Origin: Oscillospiraceae bacterium
GTDB lineage: Bacteria; Bacillota; Clostridia; Oscillospirales; Acutalibacteraceae
NCBI GenBank assembly: GCA_031261445.1
Contig: JAISJQ010000038.1
Span: 1-46,047, forward strand
DNA: 46,047 nucleotides
Direction of reading: 5' to 3'
How positions within the stretch are numbered: position 1 is the first letter of the stretch; each line of letters opens with the position of its first letter. The notes beneath the pieces were generated by a model. The model searched no databases and was not told the origin of the DNA. It saw nothing but the letters and a program-made list of their open reading frames with translations. Below, piece after piece: positions 38,342 through 45,940 of the stretch. Made by a program: the position numbers and the translations under genes.

Positions 38342-40723
38342 ATGACCAGACAAGAGAATGAAATCATCCACGCCCTGCGCGTTTCTTTTGATGATGCACT
38401 GGAAAACACCACCATACCCGCTACCCTTGCGCCCGACGAAATCCTTGCCAACGTGCAGTGGGAACAGGCCGCCCGCCCACAGCGGCGGCGGCTCAACCGC
38501 AACCGCCAATTCATTTTGGCCGCCGCCGCCGTGCTGGCGCTGTGCGTCTCCATGGCGACGTATTTATCGACAAACGGGTCGCTCTGGCAATCGAATACGA
38601 TGGAATCGCCGCCCCCCCTTCTCGACGAAGTGCACGGTGTGCCGCACTGGGATGGCGCAGCGACCAACCACCGCACGCCCGTCACCCAAGCCCCGCCTTT
38701 GCCTGCCGCGCAAAACGATGCCATCCTGCAACCGGGCAGTGCCACTGCGCTGAGCGCCCTGTTCCAGTGGTTTCGCGATGGCGGTGAAAGCCAGACCTGG
38801 GGCGATCTGCGCAAAGCCTATGGCGGCATTTTCAATGCGGCCGAACCAGAGAAAGCGTATTATAACAAAGTTATTGCTTATTCTATGCGCCCTTCGGGTG
38901 ATGTAGTTTATGAAGCTGCTTCACCTGAGGGGTGGGTTGCTGGCAATGTCTCGCCTGCGCCGCCAGCAGGAGAAACACAGGTTGCCAACGCGCCGACAAT
39001 GCCCGCCGCCATGGACAGTGCGCCACAAGAAGAGGCGACAGTCGCAAACGACGCAGACAGCAATTCCGCAGACGTGGGCAACACGAACGTGCAGGTGGAC
39101 GGCGTGGACGAACAGGATATCCTCAAGAACAGCGGCAAGACGCTCTTTATTGCGCAGGGCAATGTGTTCGCGCGTCCCTCCGCCGATGGCTCTCGCGACA
39201 CGGACGACATCATCACGGGCAAAGTGCGCCGCGTGCAGTTGCTCCCCGAAGGCAAGATGAAAGAGCTCTCCCCCGTGGTGCTCTTTACGGCACGCTATGG
39301 CAAGGAGAATACGAAAGTGGAGTCCGTGCAGGGGATGTTCTTGCACAACGGGTTGCTCGTGGTCATCAGCCAAACGGACGACTCTTATATCAGCAACTAT
39401 GCCTATGAAAACTGGCGTGCGGTCAGCGGCAAGTGTGAGACCATCGTGCGCGTCTATGGCGATGCCGATGGGCAGACCCCCAAGCTGCTCTACACCACGC
39501 GGCAAGACGGGGCGCACCTGTCCAGCCGGCTCTATAATGGACAGCTCACCGTGGCGACGACCCACAGTGTGGACGTCTGGGCGGAAGACTTTGACGCCAA
39601 AAAAGACAGCGCACCGCAGGTGGGCGGCAAGGCTGTCGCCGCCGCACAGCTCTATTGCGCGGTCAACAAGCCCGAGCCCACATGGTTGGTCGTCACGGGC
39701 ACGGATCTGAACGCCGCCGCACCGAGCACCCGCAGTTGCGCCGTGCTGGGCGCAGGAGAGAACCTCTATTCCAGCGGCGACACGCTGTATATCGCGCGTA
39801 CGGTGTGGAACAACGAGACAAACCAGAGCCAGAGTGAAATCTACAAGTTCTCTCTGGCGGGTGCGCCGAAGTTCGTTGCCAGCGGAAAAGTGCCCGGCAG
39901 TCTGCTCAACCAGTTCAGCATGGACGAATACCAAAGCAACCTGCGCGTTGCTACGCAAAGTGACGGCGTGGGCACGACCAGCAGTGCCGTGTATGTGCTG
40001 GACAAAAATTTGAAGACCGTTGGCAAAGTCAGAAACATTGCGCCGGGCGAGCGCATCCAATCCGTGCGCTTTGTGGGCGATACGGGCTACGTGGTGACGT
40101 TCCTGCAGACCGACCCGCTGTTTGTGCTGGATCTGAGTAACGCGAAGAAACCCAAAGTGGTGGGCGAGCTAAAAATCCCCGGCTTCTCCAGTTATCTGCA
40201 CCCCGTAGGCGAAGGCTACCTGCTGGGCATTGGCGTACCGGGCAACGATCTGGGCACAGTGGACGGCGTAAAGCTGAGCCTCTTTGATGTGCGCAACCCC
40301 AAAAATCCCAAAGAAGTGGACAACGTGAAATTTTTGTCTGTACGAGACCGTAGCGGCAGTTTTCGGGAGGCGTATAGCACGGAATGGTCGGATGCCAAAA
40401 GCTTTTTGACGTATCCCAGCAAAGATCTGTACGGTCTGCCCATCTTTGTGCGCCACGACAAAAGCAATGGTGCGTATATCGACACCGTAAGTTTTTATTA
40501 TACGTTCACCGTAAATAACGGCAAGATTGTCCCCGCCAAAGAGTATGTCGCAGACGCGCAGAAGGACGGCGAATCCAGCGGCGAGGCCTATTGGGCAGGC
40601 GGTGCCGTCACCCCGCCCCGCGCTACCTACGTCAACGAAGTGCTCTACACGCGCATCGCGGGCAGCGTCTATAGCTACGACATGGCCAGCGGGCAGAGGC
40701 TGGCGAAGCTGGTGCTTGGGTAA
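38342..40723 (+). CDS. membrane-anchored secreted beta-propeller protein, candidate anti-sigma partner
   Basis: A 793-residue protein: a cytoplasmic N-terminus of about 56 residues, one membrane helix (57-76), a low-complexity spacer, and a large external domain from about residue 245 starting NVQVDGVDEQDILKNSGKTL, the hallmark of the bacterial secreted beta-propeller domain (PF09826). Its repeats include LHNGLLVVISQ, SGDTLYIARTVW, VRFVGDTGYVVTFLQTDPLFVLDLS and YLHPVGEGYLLGIG. The gene lies directly behind an ECF sigma gene with GGAGAG before the ATG at 38342. The position suggests that the short cytoplasmic part binds the sigma factor while the propeller senses an outside signal; this is inference, because no classical anti-sigma motif (HxxxCxxC) is seen. 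A terminator hairpin follows. Confidence 0.85.
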   Translation: MTRQENEIIHALRVSFDDALENTTIPATLAPDEILANVQWEQAARPQRRRLNRNRQFILAAAAVLALCVSMATYLSTNGSLWQSNTMESPPPLLDEVHGVPHWDGAATNHRTPVTQAPPLPAAQNDAILQPGSATALSALFQWFRDGGESQTWGDLRKAYGGIFNAAEPEKAYYNKVIAYSMRPSGDVVYEAASPEGWVAGNVSPAPPAGETQVANAPTMPAAMDSAPQEEATVANDADSNSADVGNTNVQVDGVDEQDILKNSGKTLFIAQGNVFARPSADGSRDTDDIITGKVRRVQLLPEGKMKELSPVVLFTARYGKENTKVESVQGMFLHNGLLVVISQTDDSYISNYAYENWRAVSGKCETIVRVYGDADGQTPKLLYTTRQDGAHLSSRLYNGQLTVATTHSVDVWAEDFDAKKDSAPQVGGKAVAAAQLYCAVNKPEPTWLVVTGTDLNAAAPSTRSCAVLGAGENLYSSGDTLYIARTVWNNETNQSQSEIYKFSLAGAPKFVASGKVPGSLLNQFSMDEYQSNLRVATQSDGVGTTSSAVYVLDKNLKTVGKVRNIAPGERIQSVRFVGDTGYVVTFLQTDPLFVLDLSNAKKPKVVGELKIPGFSSYLHPVGEGYLLGIGVPGNDLGTVDGVKLSLFDVRNPKNPKEVDNVKFLSVRDRSGSFREAYSTEWSDAKSFLTYPSKDLYGLPIFVRHDKSNGAYIDTVSFYYTFTVNNGKIVPAKEYVADAQKDGESSGEAYWAGGAVTPPRATYVNEVLYTRIAGSVYSYDMASGQRLAKLVLG

Positions 40724-40762
40724 GCAATGAACGATTAACTCAAAGAACAATGGACAGTTGTA

Positions 40763-40787
40763 GCGGGGCGGCAATCTGCCGCCCCGC
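40763..40787 (+). terminator. terminator of the ECF/beta-propeller operon
   Basis: GCGGGGCGGCA and TGCCGCCCCGC form a perfect 11-bp stem with loop ATC; it is a short TAGGGGCG-type repeat copy. The T-run is weak. A further TAGGGGCG fragment lies at 40810-40845. Confidence 0.55.
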
Positions 40788-40884
40788 TGTGTGAAACACA
40801 GTGTTTCTGGGGATCAGCGGACGCGCGATGCGCGCCCCTACGGGTGGAGAACGATATAACCTGTGCTTACCTAAAATCCAGTGG

Positions 40885-41886
40885 CTAGTTCAACACCCGC
40901 TTCTGCTTCAGCCATGCCACTGTGTCGCGCAGGGTGTCGGCGATGTCGCGGGGGTGAAAGCCCAGCTCGCGCTCGGCTTTTTTGTGGCTGAAGAGCGCGT
41001 TTGTCCCCAGCGTATAGAGGGAATACTGCGTAAACAGCGCCGGTTGCCGGGCGATTTTGGCATAGACCTCCGCGAACGGTGCGCCGATTTTCGCCAGCCA
41101 CAGCGGCAACATCGCGTGCATTTCTTTCAGTCCCGTCACTTGGCTGAGCTTGTGGAGCAGCTCTTTGACGCTGAAGTAGTGGTTCGCGAGGATATAGCAC
41201 TCCCCGGCCTTGCCGTGGTCTGCGCAGGCGATGACGCCGTCGGCCACGTCGCGCACGTCCACAAAGTCGTAGCCGCCCTGCACCCCCGCCGGGAGTGCGC
41301 CGCGGCAATAATCGAGCACCATGGCGTTGAGATGGTTGCGCCCCTCGTCATACGGACCGATGATGCCCGACGGGTGCACCACGCTGGCGTTCAGCCCATG
41401 ACGGGCGGCATCGAGCACGGCTTCGGTGGCCTCGGCTTTGGTTTTGGCGTAGTCCCCAACGACGCGGTCGGGACTGAATGCCTCTGTTTCGGCGATCACT
41501 TCGCCTTGCGGCTTTTCGGGGATGGCATGGACAGAGCTGACGTACACCAGCTTGCCCACCTCGCCCTCGTTGCACAGGCGCAGAATATTGCGCGTGCCCT
41601 GCACGTTGACGTTGTGCACGGCGGGGTTGACTTTCGACGCGATGGACACGATGCCCGCCGCGTGGATGAGGCGCACGTCCGCGCCCCGCGCCCCTTGGAG
41701 CAGGGGCTTGAGGGATTCGGGCTCTAGCACATTGCCCTCCACCGCCTGGACACCCAAAGCCGCCGCCGCGTCCTTCTCCTGCGGCAACACCAGCGCACGC
41801 ACGTGCTGCCCCGCGCTCTGCAAGGCACGCACCACGGCACTGCCCAAATGCCCCACAGCACCCGTGACGACAAACAGGGTTTCCAT
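40885..41886 (-). CDS. NAD-dependent epimerase/dehydratase family protein (extended SDR)
   Basis: A 333-residue Rossmann-fold enzyme. The nucleotide-binding loop VTGAVGHLGSAVVRAL lies at the N-terminus, VYVSSVHAI forms the catalytic Ser strand and DYAKTKAEATE supplies the Tyr-x3-Lys pair (YAKTK); VHPSGIIGPYD is the typical following block. Substrate could be a nucleotide sugar or a steroid/flavonoid-like ketone; this cannot be told. The ATG at 41886 is chosen by the conserved start METLFVVTGAVG and AAAGGGG upstream; the longer in-frame extension is not conserved in style. It is divergent from the flavin reductase gene with TTTTGTGAAAAA repeats between them. Confidence 0.88.
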   Translation of the reverse strand: METLFVVTGAVGHLGSAVVRALQSAGQHVRALVLPQEKDAAAALGVQAVEGNVLEPESLKPLLQGARGADVRLIHAAGIVSIASKVNPAVHNVNVQGTRNILRLCNEGEVGKLVYVSSVHAIPEKPQGEVIAETEAFSPDRVVGDYAKTKAEATEAVLDAARHGLNASVVHPSGIIGPYDEGRNHLNAMVLDYCRGALPAGVQGGYDFVDVRDVADGVIACADHGKAGECYILANHYFSVKELLHKLSQVTGLKEMHAMLPLWLAKIGAPFAEVYAKIARQPALFTQYSLYTLGTNALFSHKKAERELGFHPRDIADTLRDTVAWLKQKRVLN

Positions 41887-41986
41887 CAGCCAAGACCCCT
41901 TTCTCTCCCGTGCAACGACACCCGCGCAAGCGCGGCACGCGGCGCACACTTGCGCGGTTTCGTTGCCTACTTTCTCTCCTGCTATT

Positions 41987-42031
41987 ATTATAGCACACTT
42001 TTGTGAAAAAGAAAGCGTTTTTTGTGAAAAA
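41987..42031. promoter_or_regulatory. divergent regulatory region with 21-bp-spaced direct repeats
   Basis: TTTTGTGAAAAA occurs at 41999-42010 and 42020-42031, exactly 21 bp apart, two helical turns. A minus-strand TATAAT (41987-41992) probably belongs to the epimerase gene, with a poor -35 box. The repeats could bind one regulator controlling both genes. Confidence 0.45.
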
Positions 42032-42042
42032 ACGAAAAAAAC

Positions 42043-42072
42043 TTGACATTTGGTTGCCGAGACAGGTATAAT
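42043..42072 (+). promoter_or_regulatory. sigma-A promoter of the flavin reductase gene
   Basis: TTGACA (42043-42048), 18 bases, TATAAT (42067-42072). Confidence 0.7.
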
Positions 42073-42125
42073 GAACACTGTAAGTGCATACTTTGTATCT
42101 GATTGCCATCCAAAGGAGTCCCATC

Positions 42126-42641
42126 ATGTCTTTTACACCCAGCACAATTGAAGCCCTGAGCCCCAACGCCGTGACCCTCTTCCGCGACACCTGGGGGCTA
42201 CTGGCCGCCGGGAGCGCGGAAAAATGCAACACCATGACCATCAGTTGGGGGATGCTGGGCGAGCTGTGGGGCGCGGACTGCGTCACCGTTTACGTGCGCC
42301 CGACGCGCTACACAAAGGAGTTCCTTGACGCGAACGAGCAGTTCACGATTTCGTTTTTGCCCGCCGATGCCGCCAACCGCAAGATTCACGGCGTGACGGG
42401 TGCGCAGTCCGGGCGGGACGTGGACAAAATCGCGCTGACAGGCTTGACGCCCGTGCCCGCGGGCGAGAGCGTGGCGTTTGCGCAAGCGCAAACGGTGCTG
42501 GTCTGCCGCAAGCTGGCCGTGCAAGCGTTTGATCCGGCGGGCTTTGTAGACGACCTGCCGCGCAAGGTCTACGGCGACGAAGACCCGCACGTGTTCTATG
42601 TGGGCAAGATTGAGCAAGTGCTGGTGCGCACAAGTGCGTGA
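42126..42641 (+). CDS. flavin reductase family protein
   Basis: A 171-residue split-barrel flavoprotein. It has NTMTISWGMLGELWGADCVTVYVRPTRYTKEF (read in parts: TISWGMLGELWG, then VYVRPTRYTKEF), the FMN-binding core of the flavin reductase-like/DIM6 group, and QFTISFLPAD. Such proteins reduce flavins with NAD(P)H or serve as ferric or other oxidoreductases; the partner is unknown. AAAGGAG precedes the ATG at 42126. It has its own promoter and a strong terminator, and is divergent from the epimerase gene. Confidence 0.87.
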   Translation: MSFTPSTIEALSPNAVTLFRDTWGLLAAGSAEKCNTMTISWGMLGELWGADCVTVYVRPTRYTKEFLDANEQFTISFLPADAANRKIHGVTGAQSGRDVDKIALTGLTPVPAGESVAFAQAQTVLVCRKLAVQAFDPAGFVDDLPRKVYGDEDPHVFYVGKIEQVLVRTSA

Positions 42642-42661
42642 GTAGACGGGTGCAGTACGCT

Positions 42662-42700
42662 AATTCCGTTGCGGCTTCCACCGCAACGGAATTGTTTTTA
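42662..42700 (+). terminator. terminator of the flavin reductase gene
   Basis: AATTCCGTTGCGG and CCGCAACGGAATT form a perfect 13-bp stem with loop CTTCCA followed by GTTTTTATTT. Confidence 0.9.
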
Positions 42701-42733
42701 TTTAGTTTGAGGGCAGTTTTTGTTGCGCGAATG

Positions 42734-43030
42734 TCACAGTCGCGCGTATAGGCGTTGACCCGCTGTGCCTTTCTCCAACAGGCGTGCGTGCTGTGCGCCT
42801 TGGTCGAACGATATGTAGTTCATGAAACTTTTGCCCAGAACGAGGCGATTTTCAAATGTGATGCGTTTCCAGACGAACCCTTCAAAAAGATCCTGCAAGG
42901 CGAAGATTTCACCGGAATAGAGTTTGGACAACTGCGCAATGGCATAGGCCAACAGGGTTTCTAATGGCTGTTCGGGGCTGAGCAATGCGGTGTAGAGTTG
43001 ATCGTTGGTGATGGGGGCTTGTTTTGTCAT
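42734..43030 (-). CDS. DUF1413-like small protein
   Basis: A 98-residue protein with the segment LYSGEIFALQDLFEGFVWKRI followed by NRLVLGKSFMNYI, which resembles DUF1413 proteins (a GExFxxxDLFxGxxW...RLxLGxxFxNY pattern). Function unknown. The N-terminal half is helical. AAGGAG precedes the ATG at 43030 and a consensus promoter lies upstream at 43107, with two palindromes in the leader. No neighbour suggests a role. Confidence 0.68.
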   Translation of the reverse strand: MTKQAPITNDQLYTALLSPEQPLETLLAYAIAQLSKLYSGEIFALQDLFEGFVWKRITFENRLVLGKSFMNYISFDQGAQHARLLEKGTAGQRLYARL

Positions 43031-43065
43031 GGGAGGCTCCTTTGGATGAATGAATGAATGACCTG

Positions 43066-43095
43066 AAGCTTAAGCTTAACCTTGAGCTTAAGCTC
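43066..43095. repeat. two 12-bp palindromes in the DUF1413-like leader
   Basis: AAGCTTAAGCTT (43066-43077) and GAGCTTAAGCTC (43084-43095), centre to centre 18 bp, together read as five degenerate hexamers TnAnCT. They lie downstream of the promoter, at a position suited to a repressor. Confidence 0.55.
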
Positions 43096-43106
43096 CATGT
43101 TGTATA

Positions 43107-43135
43107 ATTCTATCACAAACGCCCCATTTTGTCAA
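43107..43135 (-). promoter_or_regulatory. sigma-A promoter of the DUF1413-like gene
   Basis: Minus strand TTGACA (43130-43135), 17 bases, TAGAAT (43107-43112). The stretch 43136-43346 contains TAGGGGCG-type fragments and no gene. Confidence 0.65.
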
Positions 43136-43346
43136 GTCCATACCGAAAAAATGGCACAAAAATCTTTTTTGTATAGGGGTTTTTCTGCACTCGCCCGCTG
43201 TATTTTCCACACGATTTAGCAACGCAGATAGAGCGTTTGTGATGAACCGCACTCGCAACATTTGAAATCATCTCATTTTTGCGCACAGCGGGCGAGCAAA
43301 GCTCGCCCCTACAAATGCTCTTAATCAGTGCGTATAAAATCAGCGC

Positions 43347-43376
43347 TTGACAGCTCTGCTACTCGTGTGCTATAAT
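43347..43376 (+). promoter_or_regulatory. sigma-A promoter of the 64-residue membrane protein gene
   Basis: TTGACA (43347-43352), 18 bases, TATAAT (43371-43376). Confidence 0.75.
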
Positions 43377-43403
43377 GAACGCGAAAAAGAAAGCAGGTGT
43401 CCT

Positions 43404-43598
43404 ATGATCTTCGTAGCATTTTTAATGCCCATTATCGTCCCCCTCGTCATTGTGACGTCCTTGATCCCCGACAGCGGATATGTAGCTGGCGTGGAGTGGA
43501 TCAATCGGCTCTCCGAGATCTTTGGCGTGGATATTTGGGAAACCTATCTTCCGCACTTCATTGAACTGCGAGACCTAGTCGCGTCGGGGCAATACTAA
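43404..43598 (+). CDS. 64-residue membrane protein of unknown function
   Basis: The protein begins with one hydrophobic helix (MIFVAFLMPIIVPLVIVTSL, residues 1-20) followed by an acidic, soluble part containing WINRLSEIFGVDIWETYLP. Because of the consensus promoter 28 bases upstream and the AGG before the ATG at 43404, expression is plausible. I recognise no family. The stop is followed by CTAGAT-type repeat (43600-43628). Confidence 0.6.
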   Translation: MIFVAFLMPIIVPLVIVTSLIPDSGYVAGVEWINRLSEIFGVDIWETYLPHFIELRDLVASGQY

Positions 43599-43770
43599 GC
43601 TAGACACTAGATATTAGATGCTAGATGTGCGAGCGCAGGTCGTTTTTTGTTGTGCTCGTTCATTGGCTAAATCGGGCGGCAGATTGCCGCCCCTACAGGT
43701 CAAAAAATCAATATAGCAGTTACGCATCGTCTTCTGCGCAATTGGTTTGCTCTATTTCCCCACCCCCGCG

Positions 43771-43778
43771 CATACACT
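43771..43778 (+). promoter_or_regulatory. candidate sigma-E -10 box at the spoVB-like gene
   Basis: CATACACT equals the sigma-E -10 consensus CATACAmT. The -35 region (TCTATTT, 14 bases upstream) is only a partial match. It ends six bases before the ATG at 43784, so a transcript from it would be leaderless. Confidence 0.35.
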
Positions 43779-43783
43779 GCTCC

Positions 43784-45337
43784 ATGGAACAAACGCGTAC
43801 AAACAAAGTCATCTGGAACACGGGTCTGCTGACCGTGGCGGCATTGTTGCTGCGCGGGGCGGGTGTGTGGTTCAATGCGCTCTTGGCCGGTCGCGCGGGC
43901 GCGGCGGGCGTGGGGCTGTTCAGCTTGCTCATGAGCGTGTATGGCTTAGCCCTGACCTTCGGCGGCGCGGGTGTGCGCCTAGCCGCCACGCGCCTGACCG
44001 CCGAGGAGCGCAACGTGCGGCGACCGGGCGGCGGCATGGGGCATGTCTTTCGCCTCGCGCTACTGCTGAGCATCGCCGCCGCGTTGCTGCTGTATTTTTG
44101 CGCCGACCTCGCCGCCGAACAATGGCTGCACGATGCCCGCGCGGCGCGTGCCTTGCGCCTTCTCGCGCCCTCGATTGTTCCTGTGACACTGTCCGCCGCG
44201 CTGGGGGGCTACTGCAACGCGGCGGGGGCAGTCGTGCCCTTCGCGGCGGTGCAGCTCATTGAGCAGGGCATCAAAATTGTCGCCACGCTGACCGCGCTGA
44301 AGGGCAGTAGCGGCTCGACAGAAGCGGTCTGCGCCGCTATGGCCATCGGCATCACCGTGGGCGAATGGCTCAGCTGTGCGTTGTCCTTTGGGGTCTATGG
44401 CGTGTTTGGCCTGATGCAGCGGCACAGTCAAGCAGACACCAAAACAGAAGCCCCCACGCCCCTGCGCACCCTCCTGCGCATTGCCGCGCCGGACGGTCTG
44501 GGCGCTTCTGCGCGGGGCATTCTGCTCACCGCCGAGCACCTACTTATCCCGCCGGGCTTGCGCAAAAGCGGCGCGGACGGCGATGTGGCGCTGGCGGCCT
44601 ACGGCACAATCCACGGGCTGACGCTCCCGCTTTTGCTGTACCCGTCGGCGGTGCTCAGCTCGCTGGCCAACCTCCTCGTCCCGGAGGTGGCGCGTCTGCG
44701 CAGTGGGCAAAATCCACGGCGCATTCAGGACATCTCCACCCGCCTCATCCACCTGACGCTGGTGTTCGCGCTGGGCACGGCGGCGGTCATCTTCGCCTTC
44801 GCGCCCCAACTGGCCAGCGCAGTCTACGGCAACACGGGCGCGGCGGATTCCCTGCGCCTGCTCGCGCCGCTGATCCCCATCATGTATCTGGACATGACAG
44901 TCGACGGCATCCTCAAAGGGCTCGACGAGCAAAAAGCCGTCATGCGCTACAATGTGATGGATTCCGCCCTGTGCGTCCTGCTGGTGCTCATCGCCTTGCC
45001 GCCACTGGGCGTGCGCGGGTATTACTTGCTGCTGTACGCGGCGGAACTGCTCAATTTTACGCTCTCGGCCAACCACTTGCTCACCGTGGCCTCTGCGGAT
45101 CTGCACCTGTGGGAGAGCGTGGGTAAGCCGACGCTCTGCGCCCTGCTCGCGTGGGGCGGGACGCAGCTACTGTTCGGCAAAGCGGCGGGGGCGCTGTCCC
45201 CCGTACCCGCCGCCGTCCTGCTCGTCGCATGGATGGCCGCGCTCTATCTCGTTTTGCAGATCGTCACCAGCAAAAAAACGATGCGCGGTCTTGGTTCTTT
45301 GCCGTCGCCGAATTTCCCACTACGGAAACAGCTATAG
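43784..45337 (+). CDS. spoVB: SpoVB-like oligosaccharide/lipid flippase (MOP superfamily)
   Basis: A 517-residue membrane protein with about 14 hydrophobic segments, beginning VIWNTGLLTVAALLLRGAGVWFNALLAGRAGAAGVGLFSL (read in parts), the start pattern of SpoVB/MurJ-type flippases, and containing LYPSAVLSSLANLLVPEVARL, typical of SpoVB. It would move a lipid-linked precursor across the membrane for spore cortex synthesis. No ribosome binding site is seen before the ATG at 43784, and a sigma-E-like -10 box lies six bases upstream. The exact substrate is not known and other members of the family are alternatives. Confidence 0.83.
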   Translation: MEQTRTNKVIWNTGLLTVAALLLRGAGVWFNALLAGRAGAAGVGLFSLLMSVYGLALTFGGAGVRLAATRLTAEERNVRRPGGGMGHVFRLALLLSIAAALLLYFCADLAAEQWLHDARAARALRLLAPSIVPVTLSAALGGYCNAAGAVVPFAAVQLIEQGIKIVATLTALKGSSGSTEAVCAAMAIGITVGEWLSCALSFGVYGVFGLMQRHSQADTKTEAPTPLRTLLRIAAPDGLGASARGILLTAEHLLIPPGLRKSGADGDVALAAYGTIHGLTLPLLLYPSAVLSSLANLLVPEVARLRSGQNPRRIQDISTRLIHLTLVFALGTAAVIFAFAPQLASAVYGNTGAADSLRLLAPLIPIMYLDMTVDGILKGLDEQKAVMRYNVMDSALCVLLVLIALPPLGVRGYYLLLYAAELLNFTLSANHLLTVASADLHLWESVGKPTLCALLAWGGTQLLFGKAAGALSPVPAAVLLVAWMAALYLVLQIVTSKKTMRGLGSLPSPNFPLRKQL

Positions 45338-45466
45338 CCGGCAAGTTCTATCCAAAATACAAGCCCATGTACACTAAAAAATCCCTATGCAACAGGGATC
45401 TTGCGTGCTTGATGCTTGTTTCAACGCGGACTGGCTTTGACGAAAAAATTGCTTTTGCACGACAAC

Positions 45467-45636
45467 GTTTCAAGCGTCACCCTCCTCCGCGAGGAGAGTG
45501 ACTGATAAGGTCTTCCTTCGTGATGGTGCATTGCGCGTTTCAACCCTCACCCTCCGCGAGGAGGGTGACGGCGGAACGTGCCAAGCGACTTGCTGACATA
45601 GCTGTTTCAACCCTCACCCTCCGCGAGGAGGGTGAC
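45467..45636. CRISPR. small CRISPR array, three repeats and two spacers, no cas genes
   Basis: Repeats at 45467-45502 (degenerate), 45537-45569 and 45604-45636; the last two are identical 33-mers starting GTTTCAACCCTCACCC and ending GAGGAGGGTGAC. Both spacers are 34 bases. The inverse repeat ends in GTTGAAAC like type I-C repeats and contains a CACCCTCC/GGAGGGTG stem. The degenerate repeat would be the leader-distal end if the array is read on the minus strand. Another GTTTCAA lies at 45418. No cas gene is in the window. Confidence 0.8.
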
Positions 45637-45700
45637 ACCAGTACTCTTGCGTCCCGCCGAAACAGACCTAAAGCCTCACGCCTGTTCCCTCATGCCTCTA

Positions 45701-45776
45701 TGGTACACCAACAGGGACTCGAACCCTGGACACCCTGATTAAGAGTCAGGTGCTCTACCAGCTGAGCTATTGGTGC
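45701..45776 (-). tRNA. tRNA-Lys (anticodon CTT)
   Basis: Acceptor stem GCACCAA/TTGGTGT, anticodon stem CCTGA/TCAGG with loop CTCTTAA (CTT), T-loop TTCGAGT, encoded CCA at 45701-45703. No GCCGGC trailer is seen behind it; GAGGCATGAGG-type repeat and the CRISPR array follow. Confidence 0.94.
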
Positions 45777-45820
45777 ATATACACATGACAGGCTGACTGT
45801 CACGCATAACAACGAGGCAT

Positions 45821-45849
45821 ATTATACCCTAAACTTGTCCGAATGTCAA
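45821..45849 (-). promoter_or_regulatory. sigma-A promoter of tRNA-Lys
   Basis: Minus strand TTGACA (45844-45849), 17 bases, TATAAT (45821-45826): perfect consensus. Confidence 0.8.
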
Positions 45850-45888
45850 GAGGGGGGCGCAAAATGTACAATTTCGGAAAACTCTGAA

Positions 45889-45940
45889 GCCGCAAAGCCT
45901 CAGGCCTGTTTCCGCATTGACCACTACGAACAATTGACTC
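45889..45940 (-). repeat. third copy of the tRNA-Gly-associated repeat module
   Basis: On the minus strand it reads GTGGTCAATGCGGAAACAGG and ends TTGCGGCTTC, matching the second half of 423-510 and 19611-19694. The remaining 45941-46047 shows no gene I can support. Confidence 0.6.
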
